A DNA stretch of 64,000 nucleotides from Pholis gunnellus (taxonomy: Eukaryota; Chordata; Actinopteri; Perciformes; Pholidae): assembly GCA_910591455.2 (NCBI GenBank), contig OU342814.1, forward strand, positions 16,177,303 through 16,241,302. The letters run 5' to 3'. Shown here in pieces: positions 1 through 11,600 of the stretch. Numbering within the stretch: the first letter of the stretch is position 1; each line of letters begins with the position of its first letter. Below the pieces are notes generated by a model. That model saw only the letters and a program-made list of their open reading frames with translations, had not been told where the DNA came from and did no database searches. The translations under genes were made by a program, and so were the position numbers.

Positions 1-1915
1 AAATTGCTCTATAATGAGGAGGGGAGCCGGGATATGAGCTGGGAAGTGGGGATTTGGAGACAGGATATAAGTTATGAGAAGGAAACTAATGTTCGGAAAT
101 GCAGAGGTTGTTGTTGTTGCGACTGTAAAAGCTAAAATGTATCTTCTTTCTATCGGCCATGATTAATACAGCCCGGCCAGGTCAAAACCCCGCACTAACG
201 CTACGGATGCCACCAACCATATCCTCGCTCTTTCTGGGGCTCAAATGAGTGTGTGTTGTAAGTGAGGGAGTGTGTGTGTGTGTGAGGGGGTTAATAAATG
301 TTGAATCAAACGCCGCACGAGACACTCACACTCCTTAAGGGTTGCCCATTAGCGGTGTGTGGGTGCATGGGGAGTTTATCAGTGTCTGGGTGATTTATGA
401 AGTCAGACTCAATATCATCCACTTCACCCACACACATATGGACATACACATGTGCGCACACCAACACGCATGGCCACATGCTCAAACACACACGCGCTCG
501 CGAGCGTGCAAGCACATGCACTGGTGTAGTCGCTCTCTCTCGCTCTGAAATGGAGGCAGATATTAGGCCAAAATTAAAGGTTTCACAGAGATTAACAGTG
601 CGGATGATGAGATCGTCTCGGCCTCTTTTAATCTAATTCCTTTTTTATCTCCGAGCCAGCATGACACGGAAGTGGTACACACGGTGAAAATTCTCCCGCA
701 AAATAATACAGACATAATAATAATAATAATAACACTGCTACTAATGCTGATAAATATTAAATTGCCATGGAAATGTAAAAATTGAGAAAATAAAAAGGTT
801 TGAATTATCTTTAAGAGATTCCTTGGGTAGCTAAGCAATTACATGGCCAATTACTGGCAGCATGTTTGAAGCTCTGATGCTGGACTTGTTTTTCAACATC
901 AGACTCAAGACCTCTACAGACTTTTCTCCGTTTCTCCGGCTGCGAAATTCACAGCATTCCATAGAATTTACTTATCCACGAGAAAAAAAAAAAAGAAGGA
1001 GGGTGCTTACAGTGCACTTCAGAGTGCGCCTGGCTTAAATGGGACCCCTTGTGGCTGTGTCACAGCTCCCTTCGTTAGGGGGCTGACTGTAGCCTGTAGT
1101 CACCACAGGCATCATTAGCCCCTCTGTGAAACCACAGACTGAGTCTCATTCTTCATCTGCCTGTCTGCTGCCTCAACATCTACGCTGCGATGGTGCTCCA
1201 ACGGCAGAGTAAGTGAGTCCAGCAGCACGGCAAGACAGCCACAAGGAGCTGATCGCATAAGAAATTCAAAAATGCAGCGAAGTTCAAATGTATTCAGCGA
1301 GCAGGCCACTTGAATTGGTTCTGTAAAGGTTAAAGTCGAGGTTATTTTGGAGGGTGGATTATTAGGCTACCTGGGCTGAACAGGAAAAGAATAACTATGG
1401 GCAAGTAAGGGTCACTCTGGGGCCGCACTAGACTGTTCAAGAACTTAGGGAAAAAAAATACTAAACTGTCAATGTTACAACAGATCATCGTGTGAAAATG
1501 TAGAAAATAAAAGTAAAGGACATATTCAATTAAAGCCGCTGCTATTTCTAAACACACACCACCACTGCTGCCCTCTCCATATGGTCGTTTCAAGAGAGAA
1601 TAATTTATCCCAAAGGGATTAAACTGGGTTGTGATGAAAATAAAATAACATATAAACATTTAAGTTACAGATTAAATGTGCAGGATGAATTCAAGGTTGA
1701 AATGTTGATTTCTGTTTCCCGTTCTGTACTGCCCTCTAATGGAAAACACTACTCAGAAATAAAAAAAGGAGCTCTGACATCCAGAGCTGCAGTGAGGAGA
1801 AGACATACAGCATAATTAATTATGAGCTGAACTGAGTGAACGCTACATGAAATCAATTTTTAAATTAAATGCAATTAAAATGATGAAAAGGCACGATTTG
1901 TCATTTTGAGATGTA
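1..1915. other. region downstream of mgmt, no gene seen
   Basis: No exon is recognised. The stretch holds interrupted TG (240-290) and CA (416-500) tracts, a short taa repeat near 716-731, and a 14 bp perfect palindrome CATAATTAATTATG at 1811-1824 within AT-rich unique sequence. Human gene order would put the 3' end of ebf3 somewhere beyond position 1. Confidence 0.5.
240..500. repeat. interrupted TG and CA dinucleotide tracts
   Basis: TG-rich at 240-290 and CA-rich at 416-500, broken by many point changes. This is an old microsatellite with no other features. Confidence 0.7.
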
Positions 1916-1921
1916 TTTATT
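1916..1921 (-). terminator. candidate mgmt polyadenylation signal
   Basis: AATAAA on the minus strand, about 630 nt beyond the stop codon. It is the first canonical hexamer I find downstream on that strand. A short GU-rich element is not clear. Cleavage would fall near 1890-1905. Confidence 0.3.
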
Positions 1922-2548
1922 TAAACACGTCCAACAAAAGTACGGTATATAATGCATAAGACATCTCCACTCTAGGTGGATTATAAGGCTAGAGCAAACA
2001 ATGAGATCTAAATGAAGACAAAACAAATGCTTCACTACAAAGCTTTGTAGCAGTAAAATTCAGAGCCTTTAACTGGATGTTGAACAAAGCATTCACTTGG
2101 CAGGAAATTAAAAAACCAACGAGAGGTACAAAGACTAATTCTGCTTAGGAAAAAAAACAACAACAACAACAATGCAAGAGACATATTTTTAAGGGAATAA
2201 TAATTCTTTAGAAAAACCATTCCAGCACTATCTGGCAAACGCAACGGAGACCCACGGGAGCATATGTTTGTAATTCCTACTGTTCTCTGTTTAAGTTATT
2301 TTTGTACATTCTAATTCTGCAACAACTCTGTATCACATTAACAATGCAGCATCTCTATTCTTAGATTTAAAAAAAGAAGAATAAACTGAAAATCGACAAG
2401 AAGCTCCAGTTGTTCCACCGAGTGTGCCAAACGCGCTAAACTTTATGGCCCTGTTTTGCGTTGTTAAAAAAAAAAAAAATCCTGGCCTTGTGTGTTTGTG
2501 TGTGTGTGTGTGTGTACTGAATGAAGGACAGTTGGCCTCTGTCATGCT
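1922..2548 (-). other. probable mgmt 3'UTR
   Basis: The region between the stop codon and the first AATAAA. It contains a TG run at 2489-2515, an A run at 2466-2479 and a caa repeat near 2157-2172. It has no coding features. The end depends on the uncertain polyadenylation signal. Confidence 0.35.
2489..2515. repeat. (TG)n microsatellite in the probable mgmt 3'UTR
   Basis: About 13 TG units with one interruption, 33 bp downstream of the mgmt stop codon. It would be transcribed as CA. Confidence 0.9.
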
Positions 2549-2677
2549 TTAGCCTTCGCTTCTCTGCCTCTCATGGGTGAGCAGCCATTGTTTGAGATGG
2601 TTGCCCTTGCCGCTCATGTACGGCCCACTCTGTCCACTGCTAGAAATGACTCGGTGGCAGGGGATGAGGAGAGGAAC
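2549..2677 (-). CDS. mgmt: mgmt last coding exon (active-site cysteine)
   Basis: The exon is 129 nt in phase 0 and encodes VPLLIPCHRVISSSGQSG, then PYMSGKGNHLKQWLLTHERQ and RSEG, then TAA at 2551-2549. The PCHRV motif is the signature of the methyltransferase family, and its Cys153 accepts the alkyl group. The acceptor is gcctgtgccag. The protein ends soon after the WLL..HE helix, without the roughly 25-residue extension found in human. Confidence 0.97.
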   Translation of the reverse strand, partial: VPLLIPCHRVISSSGQSGPYMSGKGNHLKQWLLTHERQRSEG

Positions 2678-5600
2678 CTGGCACAGGCAGACGGAGAGAA
2701 AATTCAACTCTGAGGAAATAAACATGTTGAAGTTCTGCAAATATTACACAAGAACAATTGTACACGCAAACAGGGGCACTTTTTAAATGTTTTCTTTAAA
2801 ACAAAGAGGGTTTTTTTTTTCTCTCCAATTTATAAATTCAGAAAGGAGGCTGCAGAACGCACATTTTCAGTATACATGTTTTAAACTTTAAAAATATAAA
2901 TGACATGAAGGATCAGTACTGTTACCATTAAACTATGACGCGCTACTAAAAAACTAATGTTTAAAAAAAAAGAAGAAATACAGATTGGAGTTTTACCGCT
3001 TTCTTATTCTCAGGTTGACATTTACTGTCACAGCAACACAAGAGTTGGAGATGTTGATAGGAGATATGTATTATGTATGAAAGAATCTCTGATTTACCAC
3101 ATAAACGGTGCGACTTAAAAGTAACCAACGTGCAGAAAATATGAATCTGCACTTTTCTTTTTTTGTTGTTGTTGCTTTTTATGTTCATGCACGGCATGAA
3201 AACAAAGTGTCACACCAGAAGTGTCTGGTTTGATCCTGCACAAATCCACATTCAGGGTGATGGCTCAGTCTTTGGGTATAAATGTTTTTTACTCTTTAAT
3301 AGTGTAAAGCAAAGAAGCAATCAAAAATTAATGGGCAAAAACACCAGCAGGATGAATATTCAATCGAGAGGGTGTCAACATTAAGATCTGATAACCCTGT
3401 GATCATTAAAAAGAGGAAGTCGGTGGAGCGTTTACTCTTGTTGCAGAAGACTGCCAGGGGGGGTCCCGAGTTCTTTGTAAACTAAATGGCTGGAGAAAGA
3501 TTAAACAAGCAAGCCCAATACACTTCGATCATTGTGAATTCAGAACAAGACAAGTGGCAACGGTTGGAATGAGTCACAGCAACGATTCCTTGATAAATAT
3601 TCTTGATGTTGCCCTCATTGTTACTTGTTACACAAAATACAAAAACATCCCAACTACTGCTGCGCTGCGACTATAATTCTCCAATTGAACAAAGTTATCC
3701 GGACCTGATGGCTGCACCCTCCAGCCTTATCTATAAAAGTTGGACATGCAGTGTGTTTCAGTTCAAATCCATCATTAAACCCGCTCCCATATCAACAGCA
3801 ATAAAACTTTCCGAGCCCCAGATTAACCTTGCAGACAGAGAAATACTGCTCGAGTATTCGGATCAATACTGTTCCCCGGGTTTGGAGGGAGAGCAGGGTA
3901 CCCTCAAGGCCTGCGGATCTGCCTCTTCACTTGGGGGGAAAAGAGCACTACGCCAGGCTTATCAATACTCAAATCCTGGTGAAGAAGAAGTGCCACAGAG
4001 AGGCGAGGATCGATTGAGCACACTGAGCTTTTCACAGTTGAAGCCTGAGTGGAGCAGCGCTACTGACAAGTAATTGACACTGACAATCTGACTCTGGATC
4101 TGTATCAGGAGCTGAGGGCTCAGGCTCCCAGGCTCCCTGACAAAAGGACGGAAATGTCTGTAAAACACGAGACAGAGTTTTTTTACAGCCATCCGAAAGC
4201 AACGCCATTGGCTAATGTCATATAGAAAGCCTATAAAGAAACTAGCGCGTAGTCTTAAAAACACACACGTGTTTTTTTTTGTGGTTTATTTGCATTTACT
4301 CTGTCTTTTAATGATCATAACTTACTTTTCTTCCTACTTTAATAAGAAAAACAGTGTCGGAGGAAAAGCACGGTACTAAGATGAGGATGTACACGAGCTC
4401 TTTCACTGCACATGTGAGGGAGAGCATCTCACTGGCTGCAGTTCTGTACGAGAAGTGTTCTCTGCCTCACAGAGCACACCGGTGGTGCCCACAGCACTAC
4501 ATGGGCAGAGCTAAACGGGCTTTGATCAAAGGGTTTGATCAAAAGAAGACACACCACTTGCCCTCTAGCTCTCCATTTTGTACACAGTGGATTCATGGGC
4601 AAAATGATGCGGGCCAGGTTTCCTGCAAGAATCGGGAGATTTGCAGCGAAAACATCTACAGTAAAGATTTGAGAGAACAGGAACAAAAGGTGTGGGCTTA
4701 AAATTGTGCTGTAGGTAGACTTGTACTGCTCCGCCGCTCTCGGAGGGAGGCGTTCATTCCGCTGTTGCTCATATTCGAAACACACCTACAGTTTAGATCA
4801 CATATCCTTCATCACGGAGATTTGTTTTAAACTTATTTTATTTAAAAACTCAAGTGGAGTACACAAGTACTTTGTTGTAGGCAGTGCTCTTCAAGAAATT
4901 GAAACAAAACAGATGGAATGAAAATCTGTGTCATCACTTTATATATATATATATGAAGAGAATCTACTACGTACAGAATAGATTACATATATCTTTTTAT
5001 ACATGTTTTCTGTATTTGTATACTTATTAATTCAGCATTACAACATAACATATTGATGTAAAACCTTAAAATAATTGCAAACCATGTGTTGTTGTTACAC
5101 ATAATCCAAATTGTATTTATGAATATTTAATTGGAGATGCAACTGATGATTAGTTTAATTATCGCTTGATCTGCTGACTACTTTCCAGATTTAATTGTTA
5201 CGCCTATAAATCATCAGAAAACAGTGAAAAATATTCATAACAGTTTCCAAGGTGACAATTCAACAATTGCCTTAATAAACAGAAAAAAACATCTTCACAT
5301 TTTAGTCGTTTAAATTAACCAGAAAATGGAGTTATTGCTGAAAAGTGACTCAAAAGCAACTATTATCAAGATAGTTGCACTAATAGTTGACTAATCGTTG
5401 CAGCTCTATATTTCGTACCGGAAGTGATGTCATAGTAAAATTACCAATTAGCCTTTGACTAAAGGCAGCTTACAACATGCAGGTTCATGAAGTCATTAAA
5501 AAAAAATTCTAATAAAAATGATGAGTTTCCCAATGTGACTAAATAAAGCAAGTCAGAGAGAAGCCTGTCAATCAATGCCAGCCACACTCACCGGGTTCCT

Positions 5601-8600
5601 CCTCATGGCCCCTCCCACTGCCCGCACCGCTCTGGGGTTTCCCGCCATCTCAGCGAGGCGCTTGTACGAGACCGTCTCTCCAAACTTCACATCCTTCAGA
5701 AGTGTCTGCAACACGCGGCCGGTGAACGCGTCTTCGCCATAAAGCAGAGGACAGAGAGGAAGAGCGAGAGACAGACGGAGAGAACAGAGGAAGAGGGAGT
5801 CCCTCATTTAATCAGACAGCTGCCTGAGAGGCTGCCGACAACAAGACAACACTTTAGTACAACGCAGATTTCACTCCTTTGAAATAAACTGGTGTTTTCA
5901 ATTCAAATCAAAAGTTTGAGACATTTTTGATCAACTTAATAGTTTTTCATCATGTCGAACTGCATGTTTGAGGGCCAATTCTTCCTCCAAGGGGCTCTGT
6001 AGGACTTTACAATACTCATTAACAACGAAATACACAGAAGTCCCTCAATTTGACCTTAGAACTAGTATTAACATGCTACAGACGCTGATGTGAGAAAATT
6101 ATTTCTATGGCAGAAAAATCTAGGTTATGCTTTGAAAGGTCACAGCTAAAATTAAAAAAGTTCGCTCCTTCATTTAAAAGGATTAAGAGAGGCCAAAAAG
6201 ACTGCAAATCTGCTCCAGATTTTTAATAATAATAATTTGAATGTTGCACACCATTTGTGGCAGTGGGATGACTTTGAGGTTAATCAGACCAATTTGTCCT
6301 TTTAATTGCTTTCTATTCAGAGTAGATTCATTATATCATCTTCACTTAAATGGCGGAATTCTTCAAATCATCCGCAGCTTAACCGACCACATTAACGGCT
6401 TTGATTTCATTAGCACTTTAGCAGTAGCATTATCTTTTTCTTTCTGGATTACCAGGCAGTGACTGAGAGGCATGCTTGTCTAGTTCTGATTGCAGCAAAA
6501 AAAGAAGGGAAAAGCGTATTTGAAGCATCTCGAAACCTTAAGACATCGATGCAGTGAGCTTGTGTAGCGAGTGAACAACACTTTTTTTTTGCACAGAGAA
6601 CAAGATGGGGAACAATAGTCTCGTTATCAAGAGGGGGTGAACTTCTTCTAGTACATACATGTACTCAGTCATGAAAATTCAATTAGTGATCTCCCATTCT
6701 CTCTCATTTATATGGTCTAAGAGAGCACATGACAAGTGATCTATGAGAAATCCCTCTAAATTGGCATTGTGTGAAAACATGTCACACCCCTGTCTCTCTT
6801 CTACAGAGTGAACATCCTTTGCTCCCCAGGCTCCCTCGCTACCTTATAGTCACTCTCCGCTACACAAAGCCACGCGAACAAGGCAATTTGCCTAAACTGG
6901 GGGGAATAAGTGTAAAACCTAAAGGGGATATATTTGATTGATGCGCACCCATGTGAGTTCTTTGTCTTGAACAAGGCCCGTAGGTACTGTTTAATAATTT
7001 TTCAGGTAATAATCACGCTGTCAACGAGATGACGGGCTCTTACGCAGACAGACTTAATGTTATGAGGAGATAAGATACACCCCTGAAATTTCTTTTATGC
7101 ATTATTCTCCCTCATAAAGCTCGGATTTGGCCACATGATGTGCGTGATACATATTGATATCGCTTTGTCACCGGCTGGTAGATGACAACTTGCCCAGACT
7201 ACGGCTAAGTCAAATCCCTGTTGATGCAAACGTTATTGACAAACAACCAAAGTCAGTGTCAAAGCCAGCAGACGCTGCAGAGCACTTTCGCCGACAAGCA
7301 ACAAGCTACGGGGGCCGTTTAGACTTTTATAAATCCAGAGCAGCATTTATTTTTCCTGTAAGGTTTCACATCTCCAACTGTTCTGGACAAAAAAAAAAAC
7401 AAGTGTCTGCGCTTTTATCTGCCGCTACAGAGGTTAAAGAACTTTGCCCTCATCAGTGTTAGTGACAGAGACTTCATGCGGGTCACTCGAGGTGACCAGC
7501 AATGATTTGGCGAGCAGTCCCCTAGCCCCATACTTCATAAAGAGCCTAATACGCTGTGTCTGGGGGTCAGGACCCTCTTTAGATCGGGGTGTAGTGATGT
7601 CAATTGTTTAAATAAAAGTTGAGAGGAAGCACTTACATGTTTACAGACATCCCATAATTATGTCACAGGTCATTACCTACCATGAGGCCAGGTGATGGGG
7701 CCACTGCAGAGGCAGAGGCTGAGGCAGATTGAGCCGCAGTAAAATCGAACAGATCGAGTGATTATGAATGTATTGGCATGTATGATTGATTTGCTCATAA
7801 TTTTGTATATGAGAGCAATTTAAAAGAAGAAATAAACAACGGACGTAAACTGAATTCCATCAGCACAGCTAATGATAGATTTGGGGAGACGACTTTCAGC
7901 TGACAGTCACCTCTGATATGATTCTGACAATATGAAGACAATAGTGGATATGCAGCTACCTCATTATCCTTTGTGTCTAATGGGAGGGAAGACTTTGACT
8001 CCCAGTCAAAGTGTCTCTTGAGTCTTGAGGGATCCATACTTTTGAAGGCTGACGGGGTGCTGATGATTCTCTGATTATTCGATATTCTGAAAACGTTCAT
8101 TTCCCTAATTCCTCTCCACATCACAGGGGCGAGTCCTGGTGAGCGTCTCATCTCGCCCTGTGCTGTGCACAGGGGGAGGTTCAGTCTCCTGCAGGAACAC
8201 AGTCATTTGGGCTTTGAAGAGCGCCCTTCCCCCCCTTTGCCTGGCCCCCTCCCTGCATATTCCCCTTGCCGCTTACCGAGACTAAGATCCTCTCGTCTGC
8301 TACATATGGATGTATAATTAATGAGATAAGAATATGCATCGTTTTGAGAACCCATGATGGTGTCTGTGTTTTTCTGAGGGGGCAAATGCGCGTGCACAAA
8401 CACGAGCTCAATGAGCACGACGCATGCATGCACGCGCCATTCCTCTACCTCGAACGGCCCAACCTGCGTGTGATCTTGCACATGACAATCAGTCAGACAG
8501 TATAGAAAAACTGCACCTCGCATCTCCTTTCATGTCACCTCTGTTGCTCAGGTATATCGTGACAGCTAATATGAAAAGTGGCTTGTTTTGTCAGAAATGT

Positions 8601-11600
8601 GTAAATAAACATGGCAACACTTCAAGTGAAGGTCACAACTCAATATTACATGACAAGTGCTGCGAGAGCGCTGTCGCGTTCAGGTTCTCCCACAAGATAA
8701 CTGAGCAAACAAAAGTTGGTTGTCACAGATTGTAATGACCTGATTAAACTTGTATTTTTTTTTTCTTTTTCTTCCCAGGCAGGCAGCGGCTGCATGACTG
8801 GATCGAGTAGGAATTTGTACAGCAGTAAGGCAAAAAAAACGGATCCTTAATATGTGAATTAACAAGCAAAAAAAGAAACCTTCTATTTTCTTCCCCTCCA
8901 AAGACAAATACTCTCGATGCTCACATTTAACATTTTTATACTGGCATGGCCTATGGTTCCGACTACTGAGAGCAATCCAAGCCTAAACCCTGTATTTACT
9001 GAGCCCCAAAACAACAGGCGAGGGAGAGAGGTGGAACACAGCACAATCACCTATTCAGATCAGGTACTAATGAAGAATTCCATCTATCCTGAAATTTAAT
9101 TAAAACCCCAAAGACTTCAGATGAGATGCGATTTGAAAGAGCCTGGGGCTGGTACACAAGCACTTGGTGGCGAAGGGAATCACACTGAAAGTTGATATCG
9201 TAATTGGTCCTGATGTATTTCTGCATTGCCTTTGCGGGAGCGTGGGACTCATAGCTGTATACAGGGTCTCGATGGAGTACCTGCTCATTGAAAATGCCAT
9301 CACTCAAACACTGCAGATCTGCATGAAATTAGAGAGCAACTAAGGCCTGATTGCAAGGGAAAAGAGGCACAATTGTTAAATGCATATATTAAAGCAATTT
9401 TTTTTCCTCCTGTGTAGGTGTGCTTCTGGGTCTAAATGAGCACTTCAGGAAAGCTTTAGGTTAAAATGCAATGAACGTCTAAATGTGACAAAGAAACCGC
9501 CTGTAATTGCTTGAAAACGGCGATAAGTTTGCAATTTCAAAAGTGAGTTGTCAGGCTGCGAGTATTGTTTGTTTCCTCAAAACAAAAAGCGCCAGGGATA
9601 ATTAAATCCTCATTTTTTTCCTCAGCGCCCTCCATCATTCCCTCCGCAGTCACAACTACCAGTTGAAAGGACACTAATTGTCAATTTTTCGGGGTGCTTT
9701 CATTTTACTCGTCCTAGGTGACTGGTCAAGCCAACAATAAGCTCATTCAAACTTTACCACCATTCACATGTTGTCAGTGAAAAAAAAAAAAAAAAAAAGG
9801 CTTCCTGTCTGAAAATGTCAAGAGTGGAATTCGATCAGTTTCAAAGAATGTGCCAAGAATCATAGAAAAGCTTGCCAAGACTAACACGCGTGGTAAGAGC
9901 TGCCACAGATTACTGAACCAAGTTACAGCTCTGTGTTCTGTTCTCTCTCCTCTCGCTCACCCACTCACTCCCTTTTCCTCCGCTCTCTCTCTCTCCCTCT
10001 CTCCCTCCCTCCCTCTCTCTTTCCCTCTCTCTCTCTCTCTCTCTCAGCCATAAAATACTTCATTATAACACAGTGAGCCAGTGAGTGTAAGTGATGTAAC
10101 TGACAATTAAGAGTGAAAGCCTGATCCCAGTCATGGCTCTGCAAATATTTATCCATGACAGACCTCCTTGCAGGGCGGGGTGGTGAAAGGCAGGGAGCGG
10201 GAGACTCCCAGTGGTCTGCGGCTCACTGAAGTACGCCTGGAGCCATTCGACGCAGCGCTGCAACTCGGGGCTCATTTCTGCTGGGCTATCGTTGACCACA
10301 CAGCTCAGGGGGGCCTCACTGCTCCTGCGAGGGATACGAGGCAGGATGGGGAGTTGAGGTGGGGATCAAAGGAGCGATCATAATACCCAATTCTTGGTTG
10401 AATAGTGCTCAAATATGTCACAAGAGTGTAATAACATGCCACGGGTGACACAGATGCAAGATGGCATAATTTGCAGAGTGAAACTAAAGTTGTTAATCGA
10501 GACGTGTTTAAAATCTAAAGTTCCACATTGCGGCGGCGCTCCTGTCAGCGGGCTGTGACAAACATCAGGGCTGTGAAAGACAGAAAACTCCAGAAAATAC
10601 AAAGACAGTAATCCAGGCATTTGGTACAGTAGATTTTCATGAAGTGCAGCATGATAGAGCATGAAAGGAAACATTGTCGGGTCATAAGGAACGGCGCTAA
10701 CAGTTTATTTCAAACAACTTTAAGGAAGCAGAACCACTTTCTGAAAAAAAAAAAAACTTTTCAAAAGTCTTGCAGCTCTTATGGAAAAAAAAAAGTTAAG
10801 AGCTCACCGTTAACAACAGTTTTAACTCTGCTTGGGTCTAGTTTATAGTTCATGACAAGAATAAATGGATTTTTTTTTTTTTGGCCAGAGCGGTGCTGGC
10901 CAGCAAAGCACTGCACTTGGACGCGCATCTTAGCATGAGTAGATGCTTGGAGGAATTTGCCGATGGTTGAGTTGGCATCACTTAACAGCTGAATTTCTCT
11001 CCGCTGCTGACCACCCCCCAGGTCAATGCAAGCAGACTGACCCATATTTGACACTTAAAGACCCTACTGGGAAGGTCCTCTCTTAGCATGTGCATTACTG
11101 CAAAGTGGACCTCAAGCTGTGTTGTGGATCTAAAGCAGGCCGCCAATTCCATTAACTGGTGTACAGGACTTATAAATAAATAATATCGCCATTTAAGTGC
11201 CCCTTTTTTCAAAATTGGCTTATCCTGTATGGTATTAATAATAGACATTTACTTTGTTAAACACACAGACCGTCTCTCTCCTGCCCGCCGTAACAACACG
11301 GCCCTAAAGTGTTTTTACACTTCTGCAGGTCACAGTTTGAGCAACGTTTTATATTGGACATGTGAAGCTGAGGTTTACTGGAGTGTTATGACTGAGCAGG
11401 TCACTTTTCAGGGAACCGCTCTGCCTGCTAGTTTGTGGCTGTGTGATGAAAATCTCCTGGGTGCCGTTTAACAGTGGGTGTAAATACAGTAAAAGGTGTA
11501 AATACTCTCATTTCTAAATAAACCACACAGCAGTTTATAGTTGAGTGGCGAAAAAACTTGCAAACCCACCAACGGGTCCTGTGCTGAGACCAGCTCAAAC

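Larger units (their letters stand above)
2678..5591. other. mgmt intron 4
   Basis: A 2.9 kb GT-AG intron in phase 0. It carries a long open stretch on the plus strand (3606-4073, no recognisable protein), a TCF/LEF-like palindrome pair at 4520-4543, and a copy of a teleost terminal-inverted repeat at 5134-5408. Confidence 0.85.

Noticed and set aside
1811..1824. 14 bp perfect palindrome CATAATTAATTATG as a standalone regulatory site
   Set aside because: About four 14 bp palindromes are expected by chance in 64 kb of random sequence, more in AT-rich DNA. Kept only as a note in the region entry.
3606..4073. 155-residue open frame on the plus strand in mgmt intron 4
   Set aside because: No recognisable domain or homologue, no splice or promoter context, and it lies antisense in an intron. 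Treated as chance.
9047..9307. 86-residue minus-strand open frame between mgmt exons 3 and 4
   Set aside because: A second frame is open over the same bases and the sequence matches no MGMT segment. The joined MGMT frame is complete without it.
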